From assembly GCA_003158475.1 (NCBI GenBank), contig PMJR01000050.1, forward strand, positions 1-55,324: a stretch of 55,324 nt of DNA. The letters run 5' to 3'. Position 1 is the first letter of the stretch. Each line of letters starts with the position of its first letter. Positions 16,145 through 25,111 of this stretch are shown here, in pieces. The translations under genes were made by a program, and so were the position numbers. Source of the DNA: Ignavibacteriota bacterium. GTDB lineage: Bacteria; Bacteroidota; Ignavibacteria; UBA10030; UBA6906. Below the pieces are notes generated by a model. The model did no database searches. It was not told where the DNA came from and saw nothing but the letters and a program-made list of their open reading frames with translations.

Positions 16145-17629
16145 TCAGTGCGACGAGGAGTCTTTGCCGGGACTGCGTGGAGCGTCATCTTTAGGCCGGA
16201 CGGTGTCAAGCGCATGGCGATAGGCAAGCGCCGGTCCCCAGTGCCCGCGGGCCTGAAGCCAGGCGATGAACCTGTGCATGTCGAAGACGCGAACAAGAGA
16301 GAAAAGCACGAACCCGATCCCGGCCGCCCTGACAACGACCCAGAGGGCGGATTCAAGAGGCGAGCCGGACGCCAGTGTGAAGGCCACCACGATGAGGACC
16401 GGCAACCAGAAAAGCGGGCGCAAGAGATCCCTGAGTCCCCGCTTCATCGCTTCGGTCCTGCTCGCCGGCTTCCCCCCCAGGGCGATCCCTTTCCGCTTCC
16501 GAAACACGGCATCCCGAAGACGCCCGGGCATGTGCTGGCGCCGCTTCCATGCAATCAAAGTGAGCAGGCACGAGACCGCGCCGCAGGCGACCGACCAACC
16601 GGCGATCAGCACCAGCAGCCCCGGAGTCCTGACGTTCAGCAGCTTCGCCCCCCACGTGATGATGGAATCGTAGGCACGAATCAGATCGCTCCCGACGAAC
16701 AGGAACTGGAGCGCAACCCCCTGTATCGCCGACCATGCACCGACAAGGAACCCCCCGAGCGCAACACCGAGTACATTCCAGCCGAGAACGGTCACCGCCC
16801 CCCCGTACAGGAGTCCCTGCATGGCGATGGCGAGCATCGGGCGTAAACGGTTTCCGGCAGGCGAGAGGGCCTTGAGCGAGGCGGAAATGAACGGGACCCA
16901 GACGACGCGCCTCCGGTGACGCAGGCCTGAAGCGGCGTACGTCATGATCACCGATTGCATGCTCGACATGAAGAGCCCGGTCATCGGCGCCTGGATCCCG
17001 TGAAGCAGAGCCCCGACCGAGGACTCGAACCCTCCGGCGCCCCCTCCGTACAGTCCCACCCGAATCCAGTCCGGATGTTCGTCGCACGCCCGGCGGAGAG
17101 TCTCCCACGCCTCCGGAGACGCCGCGTCGATCAGCATGTCGAACCCGGTCCCGAGCCTTTCTTTCAACGCCCCCTCCTCCCCCGCACGGACAGCGACAGC
17201 GATGACCCCCGGGTTCGACAAGACGATCCTGGACCAGAGCGCCATATGCCCGCCCCCGGCCGCCTCGACGGGCCCGAGCTCATCGATGATCACGAGCGAC
17301 GGGGGATCCCCGCTCCCAAGACCGTCCGCCCAGAGATCGAGCTCGCGCGCAGCCTCAGGATCAAACCGATACGGAGGCTGGAGAGCAGGATCACGGACGG
17401 CATACGGGAGACGCCTGGAATCCCTCAGCAACTCCAGGTCGTACCGCTCCGCACCGCGCCCCTCCTCCGGACGTTCACCGGCGCGTGCGACGAAGCCGTC
17501 CAGAGACCTCCCCTGGACGCGCCACCAGTCGGCAAGCCTGCACAGGAGAGAGGTCTTGCCAGAACCGACTTTCCCGAGTATCCCGATAAGGAGCAATTGA
17601 CAAGAGAAGGAAAGTTTCACAAACGACAA
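16145..17629 (-). CDS. THEP1-like NTPase fused to a polytopic membrane domain
   Basis: 494 residues. The first 185 or so form a small P-loop NTPase: Walker A GKVGSGKT (19-26), then RSLDGFVARAGERPEEGRG and YDLELL, and Walker B LVIIDELGPVE (112-122), an arrangement like the THEP1/DUF2478 nucleoside-triphosphatases. The rest (about 190-470) has roughly six hydrophobic segments, with GFESSVGALLHGIQAPMTG and PAGNRLRPMLAIAMQGLLYG, reminiscent of ECF-transporter-like membrane components. The C-terminus is basic and charged. I know of no characterised protein with this layout. The start is uncertain: TTG at 17629, GTG at 17620 and TTG at 17596 are all possible and none has a clear Shine-Dalgarno sequence. 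It is the last gene of a minus-strand run, 23 bp after the GWxTD gene. Confidence 0.7.
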   Translation of the reverse strand: MSFVKLSFSCQLLLIGILGKVGSGKTSLLCRLADWWRVQGRSLDGFVARAGERPEEGRGAERYDLELLRDSRRLPYAVRDPALQPPYRFDPEAARELDLWADGLGSGDPPSLVIIDELGPVEAAGGGHMALWSRIVLSNPGVIAVAVRAGEEGALKERLGTGFDMLIDAASPEAWETLRRACDEHPDWIRVGLYGGGAGGFESSVGALLHGIQAPMTGLFMSSMQSVIMTYAASGLRHRRRVVWVPFISASLKALSPAGNRLRPMLAIAMQGLLYGGAVTVLGWNVLGVALGGFLVGAWSAIQGVALQFLFVGSDLIRAYDSIITWGAKLLNVRTPGLLVLIAGWSVACGAVSCLLTLIAWKRRQHMPGRLRDAVFRKRKGIALGGKPASRTEAMKRGLRDLLRPLFWLPVLIVVAFTLASGSPLESALWVVVRAAGIGFVLFSLVRVFDMHRFIAWLQARGHWGPALAYRHALDTVRPKDDAPRSPGKDSSSH

Positions 17630-17652
17630 TGATGCATGCGTTGTAACAAAGC

Positions 17653-19899
17653 TCAGTCTCCCGTCAATTGCAGCAGCCGGGACTTCGAGAATGTGCGGAC
17701 CATTTTCCTGTCTGTAACCTCCACCGTGAGCGTACAGATCCCCCTGTCATACGCGCGGACGTCGACCCGGGCCAGCTCCGCGGCCGATTCGTCCTGCCCG
17801 GAATGGTCGCCGTCGTATGCGACGATGCTCGCGTCGTTCGGGCCCGATTCCCCCGGCGTCAGCAGGACGCGGGAGCGATAGGCTGTCTTTCCGTCGGCGT
17901 CCTTCGTGAGGTTGTATATCTGCCAGTAGACGTACAGAGGTTTGGCCCGGGGCACGGCATCGAACGGGCTCGCAATCACCTTCACGCCGTTGATTTCGAT
18001 GCTGCTCCTTGCGTTGGACGGGAGGAGGAGCTCTATGTCACTGAGCATCGGCACGGTCGCCGGGTAGTCCGGTATGCGGATCTGCCTGTCCCACGTCGAG
18101 ACCATATCCAGACCGAGGGGCCGTGCGTGCATCGCGATCCTGACAGAATCGGGGCGGAGCACGAACCGGTACAGCTCGACGTACGAGCCGGTCGTCCCGG
18201 ACCCGAGGGGAAGCGAAAGCGTGTCGAGCTCGGAGGCCATGACCTCGCCGTTCGTCTTATTCATGGAGAGGCCGATTTCGATGCGAAGGGTCTTCACAGT
18301 ATCACCGAGGTCCTTCGCAATGTCCCCCACGGGAATGGCATAGGAGACATTCACGAGCGTTCTTCCGGTGTCGCCCCTGAAGGCATTGACCGAATGGGGA
18401 ATGGCGAACACCTTCGTCTCCTTCTTCCATGTGTGCTCGTCGGTCGCAAGCGCGCCACTGACCGTCGTCTCCGATTCCACACGCAACTGGTCCTGCAGTT
18501 CCGACTGGTCGAGCACCTGTCCGTTCAGAAGCCTGTTATACCTCTGGTCCCACATCACGAGGTTCTCCCACATCTGGTGATCCTCCGGGAGACTGGTGAG
18601 GCGCCAGTTGTTCCCGGTGGAATTTACCTGGGTGAAATAGAATATCCTTTTCGGCGATTCCTCCGTCCCGTTGTAAAGCCAGGATTCGTTGAGATTCTCT
18701 CCTATGGTCCGCTGGATATCGTCGGGGTCCCCGTGACGCACATACACCAGCCCTTTGTCGTTGAATTCCTGATTCAGCGAAAAAGCCCGGGGGAAATTGA
18801 GATAATGCAGCTTGTCGGGATCGTTGAAGTGGGTCCGGAATCCGTAGTATTCGAACTCCTGTTCCGCGCGGATGATCCGGCGTTCGTGCTCGGCAAGACG
18901 GACATTCAACTTTGCGGCCGGAGAGGGGTTTCGGAGATTCCAGAAAAGGCGGAAGAACGCCGACTTCTTCCGGTCCGATGTGAGTGACCTGTAATGCTTC
19001 AATTCGAGGTCGGTGAGGATATACTTGACGTCTTCAAAGATGACGGCCGACCCGAGCCACGAAGAGATACTGTCGACGCCGCTCCAGTAGAACGCTTCGC
19101 CCCGTGCAGGGTCTCCCTGCGCAAAGCGAATCCTTGCAAGTGAACAGTAGATCGCCTGGAGGGGAATTCCTTCCGCGCGGCCGAGAATGTCTTTGAGAAG
19201 CTGTTCGGCCTCCACGTATCTCCTCTGCCGGCGCAGCGCCTCCGCCGCAAAGTAGAGGGCAAACGGGTCGCGCCTCCGCCCCAGGAGCTGAAATATCTCG
19301 CCCGGAGACACGTTGGCCACCACAAACCGGTAGAGCTTGAAGAGGCCCAGCGGAGCGTCATACAGATCGGGTTTCCGTTCAATCTGCAGGCGCCCCAGGT
19401 CGAGGGCCGGGTCGTATTCGTCTTTGTAACGATAGAGGAGAGCAAGCTGGTAGAGTACATCCTGGTATGATGAGTCCCGCGCAAGCACCCAGAGAAAATT
19501 GTCCATGGACTTCTGCCATTGCCTCCTCCTCAGCAGCCAGGCAACCTGGGCACCGTATTCGCGGCGGCAAATCCCACCGTAGTAACGGGCGGCAATGCTT
19601 CCGGTGTCCCGGTCCATGACTTCCTCGAACTGGTCGCAGCCCTCCCCCCATTCATTCTCCGCAATGGCGACTTTCCCCAGTCCGAGGCGGGCTGCAGTCG
19701 ATTTCCTGTCCTCGTGAAGAACCCAGGAGTAGATCTCTTTGGCTCTGGCGGTGTTCTCGAGCCGGAGCTCCTTGCCGGCTGCGGCGAGTGAATCTGCGGG
19801 CTTCGGGACGGCGTTCTGTGCACGCATAGACGTGCCGGCCCCAAGCAGAAGGATCAGGAGTACGAACTGCCTGTGAAGTGGGCTGCATGTTCTTTTCAT
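17653..19899 (-). CDS. GWxTD-domain TPR protein, exported
   Basis: 748 residues with an N-terminal signal (MKRTCSPLHRQFVLLILLLG, likely cleaved after MRAQ). Residues about 30-270 are TPR-like. The segment around FNDKGLVYVRHGDPDD (about 365-400) is the characteristic core of the GWxTD domain family. The C-terminal part is beta-rich and contains VSTWDRQIRIPDYPATVPM. GWxTD proteins are common in Acidobacteria, Ignavibacteria and related phyla; no biochemical role is established. The gene overlaps the end of the lipocalin gene by four bases (ATGA), so they are translationally coupled. Confidence 0.8.
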   Translation of the reverse strand: MKRTCSPLHRQFVLLILLLGAGTSMRAQNAVPKPADSLAAAGKELRLENTARAKEIYSWVLHEDRKSTAARLGLGKVAIAENEWGEGCDQFEEVMDRDTGSIAARYYGGICRREYGAQVAWLLRRRQWQKSMDNFLWVLARDSSYQDVLYQLALLYRYKDEYDPALDLGRLQIERKPDLYDAPLGLFKLYRFVVANVSPGEIFQLLGRRRDPFALYFAAEALRRQRRYVEAEQLLKDILGRAEGIPLQAIYCSLARIRFAQGDPARGEAFYWSGVDSISSWLGSAVIFEDVKYILTDLELKHYRSLTSDRKKSAFFRLFWNLRNPSPAAKLNVRLAEHERRIIRAEQEFEYYGFRTHFNDPDKLHYLNFPRAFSLNQEFNDKGLVYVRHGDPDDIQRTIGENLNESWLYNGTEESPKRIFYFTQVNSTGNNWRLTSLPEDHQMWENLVMWDQRYNRLLNGQVLDQSELQDQLRVESETTVSGALATDEHTWKKETKVFAIPHSVNAFRGDTGRTLVNVSYAIPVGDIAKDLGDTVKTLRIEIGLSMNKTNGEVMASELDTLSLPLGSGTTGSYVELYRFVLRPDSVRIAMHARPLGLDMVSTWDRQIRIPDYPATVPMLSDIELLLPSNARSSIEINGVKVIASPFDAVPRAKPLYVYWQIYNLTKDADGKTAYRSRVLLTPGESGPNDASIVAYDGDHSGQDESAAELARVDVRAYDRGICTLTVEVTDRKMVRTFSKSRLLQLTGD

Positions 19900-20459
19900 T
19901 GCCCCTGCTTCGTCATCACAAGTGCGGTGAGGTCATACCCCTGATCCCTGATCCGTTCCAGGATCGCACTGTACACATCGCCACTGAGGACCGGAGTGCG
20001 GGAGAGTATCCAGAGGTATTCGCGTGACGGCTCGCCTATGACCGCGTAGGTGTAGTCGGGCGCAAGATCGATGATCCAGTAGTTCCCCCACACGAAGGGG
20101 AAAATGGACAGAAACGGGGGGGCAAACCGCACCTCGAGCTTCGAGGGGGGATCCTCCGCACTTTTCCTCCGTGCCTTCCCTTCCGCTTCCGAAATCTCCC
20201 CGTTCGCTTTGCGGCAGCGATTGACTACGCCGACAGTGCCGTCTTCCAGGAGGGTATACGTGGCAGTTACATCACTGACGCAGTCCTTCTGGAAACGGTT
20301 CGGGAGCCGCGCGATCTCGTACCACGTTCCGCAATAGCGGGCAAGATCGACCGATTTAACGACTTGAAGAGGCAAGGATTGGGGATCGCCCGCAAGCGGG
20401 GGGAACGGCATCGTGAATACCAGTGCGGTGAGGAGAAGATATGCGGTCATGGAATGCAT
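19896..20459 (-). CDS. Lipocalin (Blc-like)
   Basis: 187 residues with a signal peptide (MTAYLLLTALVFTMPFPPLAG; an extra upstream Met gives MHSM). The lipocalin hallmarks are clear: YCGTWYEIARLPNRFQ at the N-terminus and NYWIIDLAPDYTYAVIGEP toward the end, as in bacterial Blc proteins that bind lipids or fatty acids in the periplasm. Unlike E. coli Blc there is no lipobox Cys, so it should be soluble in the periplasm or released. Translationally coupled to the GWxTD gene. Confidence 0.92.
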   Translation of the reverse strand: MHSMTAYLLLTALVFTMPFPPLAGDPQSLPLQVVKSVDLARYCGTWYEIARLPNRFQKDCVSDVTATYTLLEDGTVGVVNRCRKANGEISEAEGKARRKSAEDPPSKLEVRFAPPFLSIFPFVWGNYWIIDLAPDYTYAVIGEPSREYLWILSRTPVLSGDVYSAILERIRDQGYDLTALVMTKQGQ

Positions 20460-20483
20460 GATCCGGTTGTGTCAGATGGAATC

Positions 20484-20612
20484 TCAGCGAGGAAACCCCG
20501 CCGATGAAATCACCGAACGGATCTGGCCGAGATGCCGTTCTTCGTGCGCGCCAATCGCGTCAAGGACCCGCTCCTCGTCCCTGTAGATTTCTTCGATATC
20601 GTGAAATGTCAT
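20484..20612 (-). pseudogene. DinB-like C-terminal remnant (42 residues)
   Basis: A short minus-strand frame, MTFHDIEEIYRDEERVLDAI followed by GAHEERHLGQIRSVI, ends in the His-x2-His helix motif seen at the C-terminus of DinB/YfiT-type four-helix proteins. At 42 residues it lacks the other helices and metal ligands. GGAGG lies 12 bases before the ATG, at the end of the BNR gene six bases upstream, so it may still be translated. It is most likely a remnant of a deleted gene. Confidence 0.4.
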
Positions 20613-20618
20613 GTCTGT

Positions 20619-23600
20619 CTACTTCCTCCATTCCGGGACGCGCCCCGGCGTCCAGGGAGCGCCGAGACCTTCCATCCGATTCTCGATGCCCTTCAGATTC
20701 GTGTCCACCAGGGTGTGGAGATTCGCAAGGAGAGGGGCAAACTCGTCCGCCGCCCTCTCGTAGGCGTCACGCTGCGTCTGCGTCGGCGCACCCGAGGACT
20801 GCCACTGGTCGTCCACTATCCCGTTCACGAGGTCGACGATCGATTGAACCTCCGGCTCGTTGCGCGAGGTCAATGTCCTGTCCCCTTTCAGAACACGTGT
20901 CACCTCGCGGAGGTTCGCTTCCAGCGTGTCGACTGCCCGGCTGAGTCCCGCCGAAGGCGCCTGCATTTCATTCATTGCTTTTTTCATCAGCGCGATCCGG
21001 TTGTTCAGTTCATCCACCGACTGCGACGCTCCGAGGACGGCCCGCTGAAGCGATGCGACCGAGCGCTGGAATTGCTGAAGCGCATTCCTGTCCGGGGCCG
21101 GAAGTGAGCTGTTGGAGAGGACGGCGGCTGAAAAAGCTGCAGGCGCGCCAATTTCGGTCGTGACGCCGTCCACTCTCTTCGACATGCTCACTTTGTATGT
21201 GCCGGGCATGGCCAGAGGGGACTGATCCCCGAAAACGAAGGCATCGGGCTCCGCCTCTTTCAGCCGCGCAGGAGTGAGGGGGGAATACCGGAGGTTCCAT
21301 GTGACCCTGTTGAAGCCCTTCGTTAGCGGACCGCTCAGCCTCCGGACGACATTGCCCGAACCGTCGGTCACGGTCAGCATGAGGGCGGGAGGCTCTTCCT
21401 CGTCCTCCCGGCGGAGCTCCTCGTAGGACGGGTACGGAGAAGTCTCCCCTTTCTTCAGGGCATCCTTCTCTTTCTCCTTCCGGGTCTGCGCGCGGGTCTT
21501 GAGTGTGTCCTTCAGATAGTACGTGAAGGTCGCGCCGAACGGGGGATTCGGAGCGGTGTAAAATGATTCTCCCTGGAATCCCTTCCCTGCCAGCCCGTAC
21601 GGACGCGACTCAATGTACATGGGAGCGTCCTTCACCGGGAAGAGACGGGATTCCTGAGCCAGCATCTCGGCCGTGAGGCCGCGCAGAGGAGTGTAATCAT
21701 CGAGGATATAAAACCCTCGCCCGAACGTGCCGAGGACGAGGTCGTTTTCCCGCTTCTGTATTGCGATATCCCTCACGGCGATCGTCGGGAGTCCCCCTTT
21801 AAGCTGAACCCATTTTTTCCCCCCGTCAACCGTAAAGAAGAGACCGAACTCTGTCCCCGCAAAAAGCAGGTCCCTGTTCACGGGATCTTCCGCAAGAGTA
21901 TAGACAGTCCCCCGCACGGGGAGATTCCCGCTCACCGAGGTCCAGGATCGTCCGGCGTCCCCGCTCCTGAGGAGGTACGGGTGGAAGTCAGCGTTCTGAT
22001 GGTTATCAAACGCGGCATAGACCGCTCCGGATTCGTGGCGCGAGGGGGTGACGCAACTGACATACGTATTCAGGGGGATCCCGGGGAATTTCTCCACCGC
22101 TCTCCAGATCGTCCCGCCGTCCTCGCTCACCCGGAGAAGACCGTCGTCCGTGCCGACGTAGAGGAGCCCTTCCTTCAGCGGAGATTCTGCAAGCGAGACA
22201 CAATTGCCATAGAACGACGTGGAAGAGTTCTTCGCGACCGCGTCGATCCCCCAGACCTTCCCCATGACGGGGAGATTGTTCCTGTCGAGCTTCCTTGTCA
22301 GATCGCCGCTCACTTTCCTCCAGGTGTTCCCCCTGTCATCGCTCCGGAAGAGGAGGTTTGCCGCGAAATAGAGCCTCGTGTGTGAATGGGGGCTTATAAT
22401 AAGAGGCGAGTCCCAGTTCCACCGGAAGGGGGGCTCTCCGGTCCCTTCCTTCGGCTGTATGCCCATCAGCTCGCCGCTCTTTTTGTCAAACCGGACAAGT
22501 CCCCCGTACTGTGATTCGGAATAGACCGTGTTGGGGTCCTCCGGATCTATGCGGGTGACAAACCCATCCCCCGTTGCGGATACCAGCCAGTTTGCGTTTT
22601 CTATTCCCGAAGCACTTGCGGTGCGGGACGGGCCCCCGAGGGAGAAGTTATCCTGCGTGCCGCCGTAGACGTTGTAGAACGGCGCCGCCCCGTCGACGTC
22701 GACACGATAAAACTGCGTGATCGGCAGATTGTTCTTGAACGCCCAGGTCTCGCCACGGTCGAAGCTTTCGTAGACTCCCCCGTCGCAGCCGTCCAGGTAG
22801 TAGTCCGGTTTCTTCGGGTCGATCCAGAACGCGTGGTTATCCACGTGCTTGGATTTTTCACCCAGGTTGCGGAACGTCTTCCCCCCGTCGTCGGTGACCT
22901 TGAGGAAGACGTCCATGGAGTAGACGCGTTCGACGTTCACGGGGTCGCAGTAGATCTTGTTGTAGTACTGGGGGCCCCCCGGGACGTAGTCGCCCCGTTT
23001 CTCCCATGACCCGCCACGGTCTGCGGTCCTGTAGAAACCCCCTTTGGTGTTCGGGAGCTCGATCACCGCGTAGATGATGTCGGGGTTGACGGGTGAAATC
23101 GCAAGACCTATCCTCCCGACATCCCCGTCCGGAAGCCCGCCCGAGAGCTTTTTCCATGTAGCGCCACCGTCCGTCGATTTATGTATCGCACATTCCGGAC
23201 CGCCGTCGATGAGCGTCCAGACATGGCGCCGTCGCTGGTATGCAGCTGCGTAGAGAACGTCCGGATTCCTCGGATCCATGACCAGGTCGCTCACACCGGT
23301 GTTCTCGCTGATATTCAGGACGAGGGTCCACGTCTTTCCGGCGTCGGTCGTCTTGTAGAGCCCGCGGTCCCCCCCGGGACCCCAAAGGGGTCCCTGTGCG
23401 GCGACATACACGACGGAAGAGTTGCGCGGATCGATCACGATCTTCCCGATATGCTCCGAGGCCTTCAGACCCAGGTTCTCCCAGCTCTTCCCTCCGTCCT
23501 CCGAGCGGTATATCCCGTCGCCGTATGAGACGCTCCGCTGGCTGTTGTTCTCTCCTGTCCCGACCCAGACCACGGAGGGGTTGTTCGGGTCAATGACAAC

Positions 23601-23909
23601 GCACCCGATCGAATACGATGATTCGCCATCGAAGACCGGCTCCCATGTCGTGCCGGCATTGACGGTCTTCCAGACACCGCCCGACGCCGCGGCAACGAAG
23701 TACCTGCTCCGGTCGCGCGGATCTACGGCGATATCCGCGACCCTACCGGAGGTGACAGCGGGACCGATGGAGCGGAACTTGAGCCCCTTGAACGTCTCGG
23801 CCGACAGCGGATCCTTCGCTTTGCCGGCGTCGGGTTCATCGTTGGGTCTGAACCCGGAATGAGCCAGCAGAGAGAGGGCGCACAGAACAAGGGGGAGAGA
23901 TCGGGTCAT
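20619..23909 (-). CDS. Exported BNR/Asp-box repeat protein (sortilin-like propeller)
   Basis: 1096 residues with a signal peptide MTRSLPLVLCALSLLAHSG. At least ten Asp-box repeats of the form S/T-x-D-x-G-x-T-W occur between about 70 and 750, for instance YKTTDAGKTWTLVL, HKSTDGGATWKKL, FRSDDRGNTWRKV and LRSGDAGRSWTSV, indicating two propeller-like domains of the sortilin/VPS10 or YCF48 type. The last 250 residues contain an FnIII-like or beta-rich part and a helical region. No sialidase RIP motif or catalytic residues are seen, so an enzymatic role is not supported. ATG at 23909 has GGAG eight bases upstream; the frame to 24326 runs through the hydrolase gene and is discarded. Confidence 0.88.
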   Translation of the reverse strand: MTRSLPLVLCALSLLAHSGFRPNDEPDAGKAKDPLSAETFKGLKFRSIGPAVTSGRVADIAVDPRDRSRYFVAAASGGVWKTVNAGTTWEPVFDGESSYSIGCVVIDPNNPSVVWVGTGENNSQRSVSYGDGIYRSEDGGKSWENLGLKASEHIGKIVIDPRNSSVVYVAAQGPLWGPGGDRGLYKTTDAGKTWTLVLNISENTGVSDLVMDPRNPDVLYAAAYQRRRHVWTLIDGGPECAIHKSTDGGATWKKLSGGLPDGDVGRIGLAISPVNPDIIYAVIELPNTKGGFYRTADRGGSWEKRGDYVPGGPQYYNKIYCDPVNVERVYSMDVFLKVTDDGGKTFRNLGEKSKHVDNHAFWIDPKKPDYYLDGCDGGVYESFDRGETWAFKNNLPITQFYRVDVDGAAPFYNVYGGTQDNFSLGGPSRTASASGIENANWLVSATGDGFVTRIDPEDPNTVYSESQYGGLVRFDKKSGELMGIQPKEGTGEPPFRWNWDSPLIISPHSHTRLYFAANLLFRSDDRGNTWRKVSGDLTRKLDRNNLPVMGKVWGIDAVAKNSSTSFYGNCVSLAESPLKEGLLYVGTDDGLLRVSEDGGTIWRAVEKFPGIPLNTYVSCVTPSRHESGAVYAAFDNHQNADFHPYLLRSGDAGRSWTSVSGNLPVRGTVYTLAEDPVNRDLLFAGTEFGLFFTVDGGKKWVQLKGGLPTIAVRDIAIQKRENDLVLGTFGRGFYILDDYTPLRGLTAEMLAQESRLFPVKDAPMYIESRPYGLAGKGFQGESFYTAPNPPFGATFTYYLKDTLKTRAQTRKEKEKDALKKGETSPYPSYEELRREDEEEPPALMLTVTDGSGNVVRRLSGPLTKGFNRVTWNLRYSPLTPARLKEAEPDAFVFGDQSPLAMPGTYKVSMSKRVDGVTTEIGAPAAFSAAVLSNSSLPAPDRNALQQFQRSVASLQRAVLGASQSVDELNNRIALMKKAMNEMQAPSAGLSRAVDTLEANLREVTRVLKGDRTLTSRNEPEVQSIVDLVNGIVDDQWQSSGAPTQTQRDAYERAADEFAPLLANLHTLVDTNLKGIENRMEGLGAPWTPGRVPEWRK

Positions 23910-23989
23910 GAGATACTCCGTTACAAAAAACGTGGTTTGTTCGGCTGCAAGCGTGATGCGAAAGGTCCGGGTGGTCTCCTGCTCGCACA

Positions 23990-24871
23990 CTATTTGGAAA
24001 GGAACTCGCCGACAACTTCGTTGAATTCTTCCGGTTTTTCCATGTTCACCATGTGCGCCGCCCCCTTGATGACGACTTTCCGGGACCCGGGTATACCCTT
24101 GAGAACCAGGCCGGAGATTTCCTGTATGCCGGCCATGTCCAGGTCGCCCTGGACGAACAGTGTCGGGATGTGGATCGACGAAAGACGCCCGATCGCGGGA
24201 GGCTGGAGTGGGATCGTCGTGTTGTCGGGTTCCGGTTTGCTGAGCGTGGCCTTGCACATTTCCCGCACCTTCTGCCGGACGTCGCGATTCACCTGCTCCG
24301 GAGTACGGTGCGGACCGTCGGTCCACGAGCGCTGGAAATACTCAACATACGCGTTCATGTCCTTTCTTGCAGCCGCGTCGGCCTGCTTCTTCTGATTCAC
24401 CTTCAGCGTGGAATCCCGGAATTCGTATCCCGACAAACCCGAGGAGACAAGGACGAGGGCGCTCACCTTCTCGGGGTGTGCCAGCGCGAAATCGATCGCG
24501 ATGGCTCCGCCGAGAGAAAGTCCGACAAGTCTCGCACGCTGTATCCCGAGCGCCTCCATGATCCTGTTGAGGTCCTCGTGGTAGGAAAACGAGTCAGGCA
24601 GGCCACGCGAGAGTCCGTGATTCCTGTTGTCATACCGTACGACGCGTGACCAGCGGCTGAAGAGCTCGAACTGTCCATCCCACATTCTCCTGTCGAGGAG
24701 TCCTCCGTGAATAAGGATCAGCGGTTCTCCCTTCCCGGTCTCTTCATAGTAGAGTGAATACCTGCCGACGGGGACGTACCCCGTTTTGACCGGCGGGGGC
24801 GGCCCGGGTGGGGTTTCCCCGGGGAAGAGGAAAAACATCAGCAGGCATATCAGCGCCGTCAGGTGTTCCAT
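23990..24871 (-). CDS. Exported alpha/beta hydrolase
   Basis: 293 residues. A hydrophobic N-terminus (MEHLTALICLLMFFLFPG) looks like a signal peptide or anchor. The alpha/beta-hydrolase fold is clear: oxyanion LIHGGLLD, RYDNRNHGLS, nucleophile GLSLGG (Ser near 118), acid in FVQGDLDM and His in KGAAHMVNMEKPEEF near the end. The family includes esterases, haloperoxidase-like and lactone hydrolases, and the substrate cannot be assigned. GGGAGG precedes the ATG by nine bases. It is the first gene of the minus-strand run and lies 81 bp before the BNR gene. Confidence 0.88.
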   Translation of the reverse strand: MEHLTALICLLMFFLFPGETPPGPPPPVKTGYVPVGRYSLYYEETGKGEPLILIHGGLLDRRMWDGQFELFSRWSRVVRYDNRNHGLSRGLPDSFSYHEDLNRIMEALGIQRARLVGLSLGGAIAIDFALAHPEKVSALVLVSSGLSGYEFRDSTLKVNQKKQADAAARKDMNAYVEYFQRSWTDGPHRTPEQVNRDVRQKVREMCKATLSKPEPDNTTIPLQPPAIGRLSSIHIPTLFVQGDLDMAGIQEISGLVLKGIPGSRKVVIKGAAHMVNMEKPEEFNEVVGEFLSK

Positions 24872-24982
24872 CTGTCACCGCCTCCCAAGTGCGAAGCAGA
24901 CCGGCCAATGGACCGGGTCCACGAGTGAACATACGGAGAGATAGTAACGAATACAATCAGAGGATCAGCGAGTAGCAGAAGA

Positions 24983-25035
24983 CATCCGCCGGTTCACCGG
25001 GAGCGAGATTCGGGAACTCCGTGTGCCGGCGGATG
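24983..25035. repeat. Long imperfect hairpin upstream of cydA
   Basis: CATCCGCCGG (24983-24992) is a perfect inverted copy of 25026-25035; CAC and GTG next to the arms extend the pairing. The arms enclose about 33 bases with a further GGAG/CTCC pair. It sits 77 bases before the cydA ATG in the 240-bp divergent gap. There is no T-run after it, so it could be a regulator site or a leader structure. Confidence 0.5.
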
Positions 25036-25111
25036 CGGCATCGGAGGAATATAGCAAGATCGGCAATGTTTTGCTACATTACACATCGATCGAGATGAAA
25101 GGACCTCCCAT

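Noticed and set aside
23910-24326. Extension of the BNR protein to an upstream start
   Set aside because: It would overlap the hydrolase gene and place the signal peptide at residue 140.
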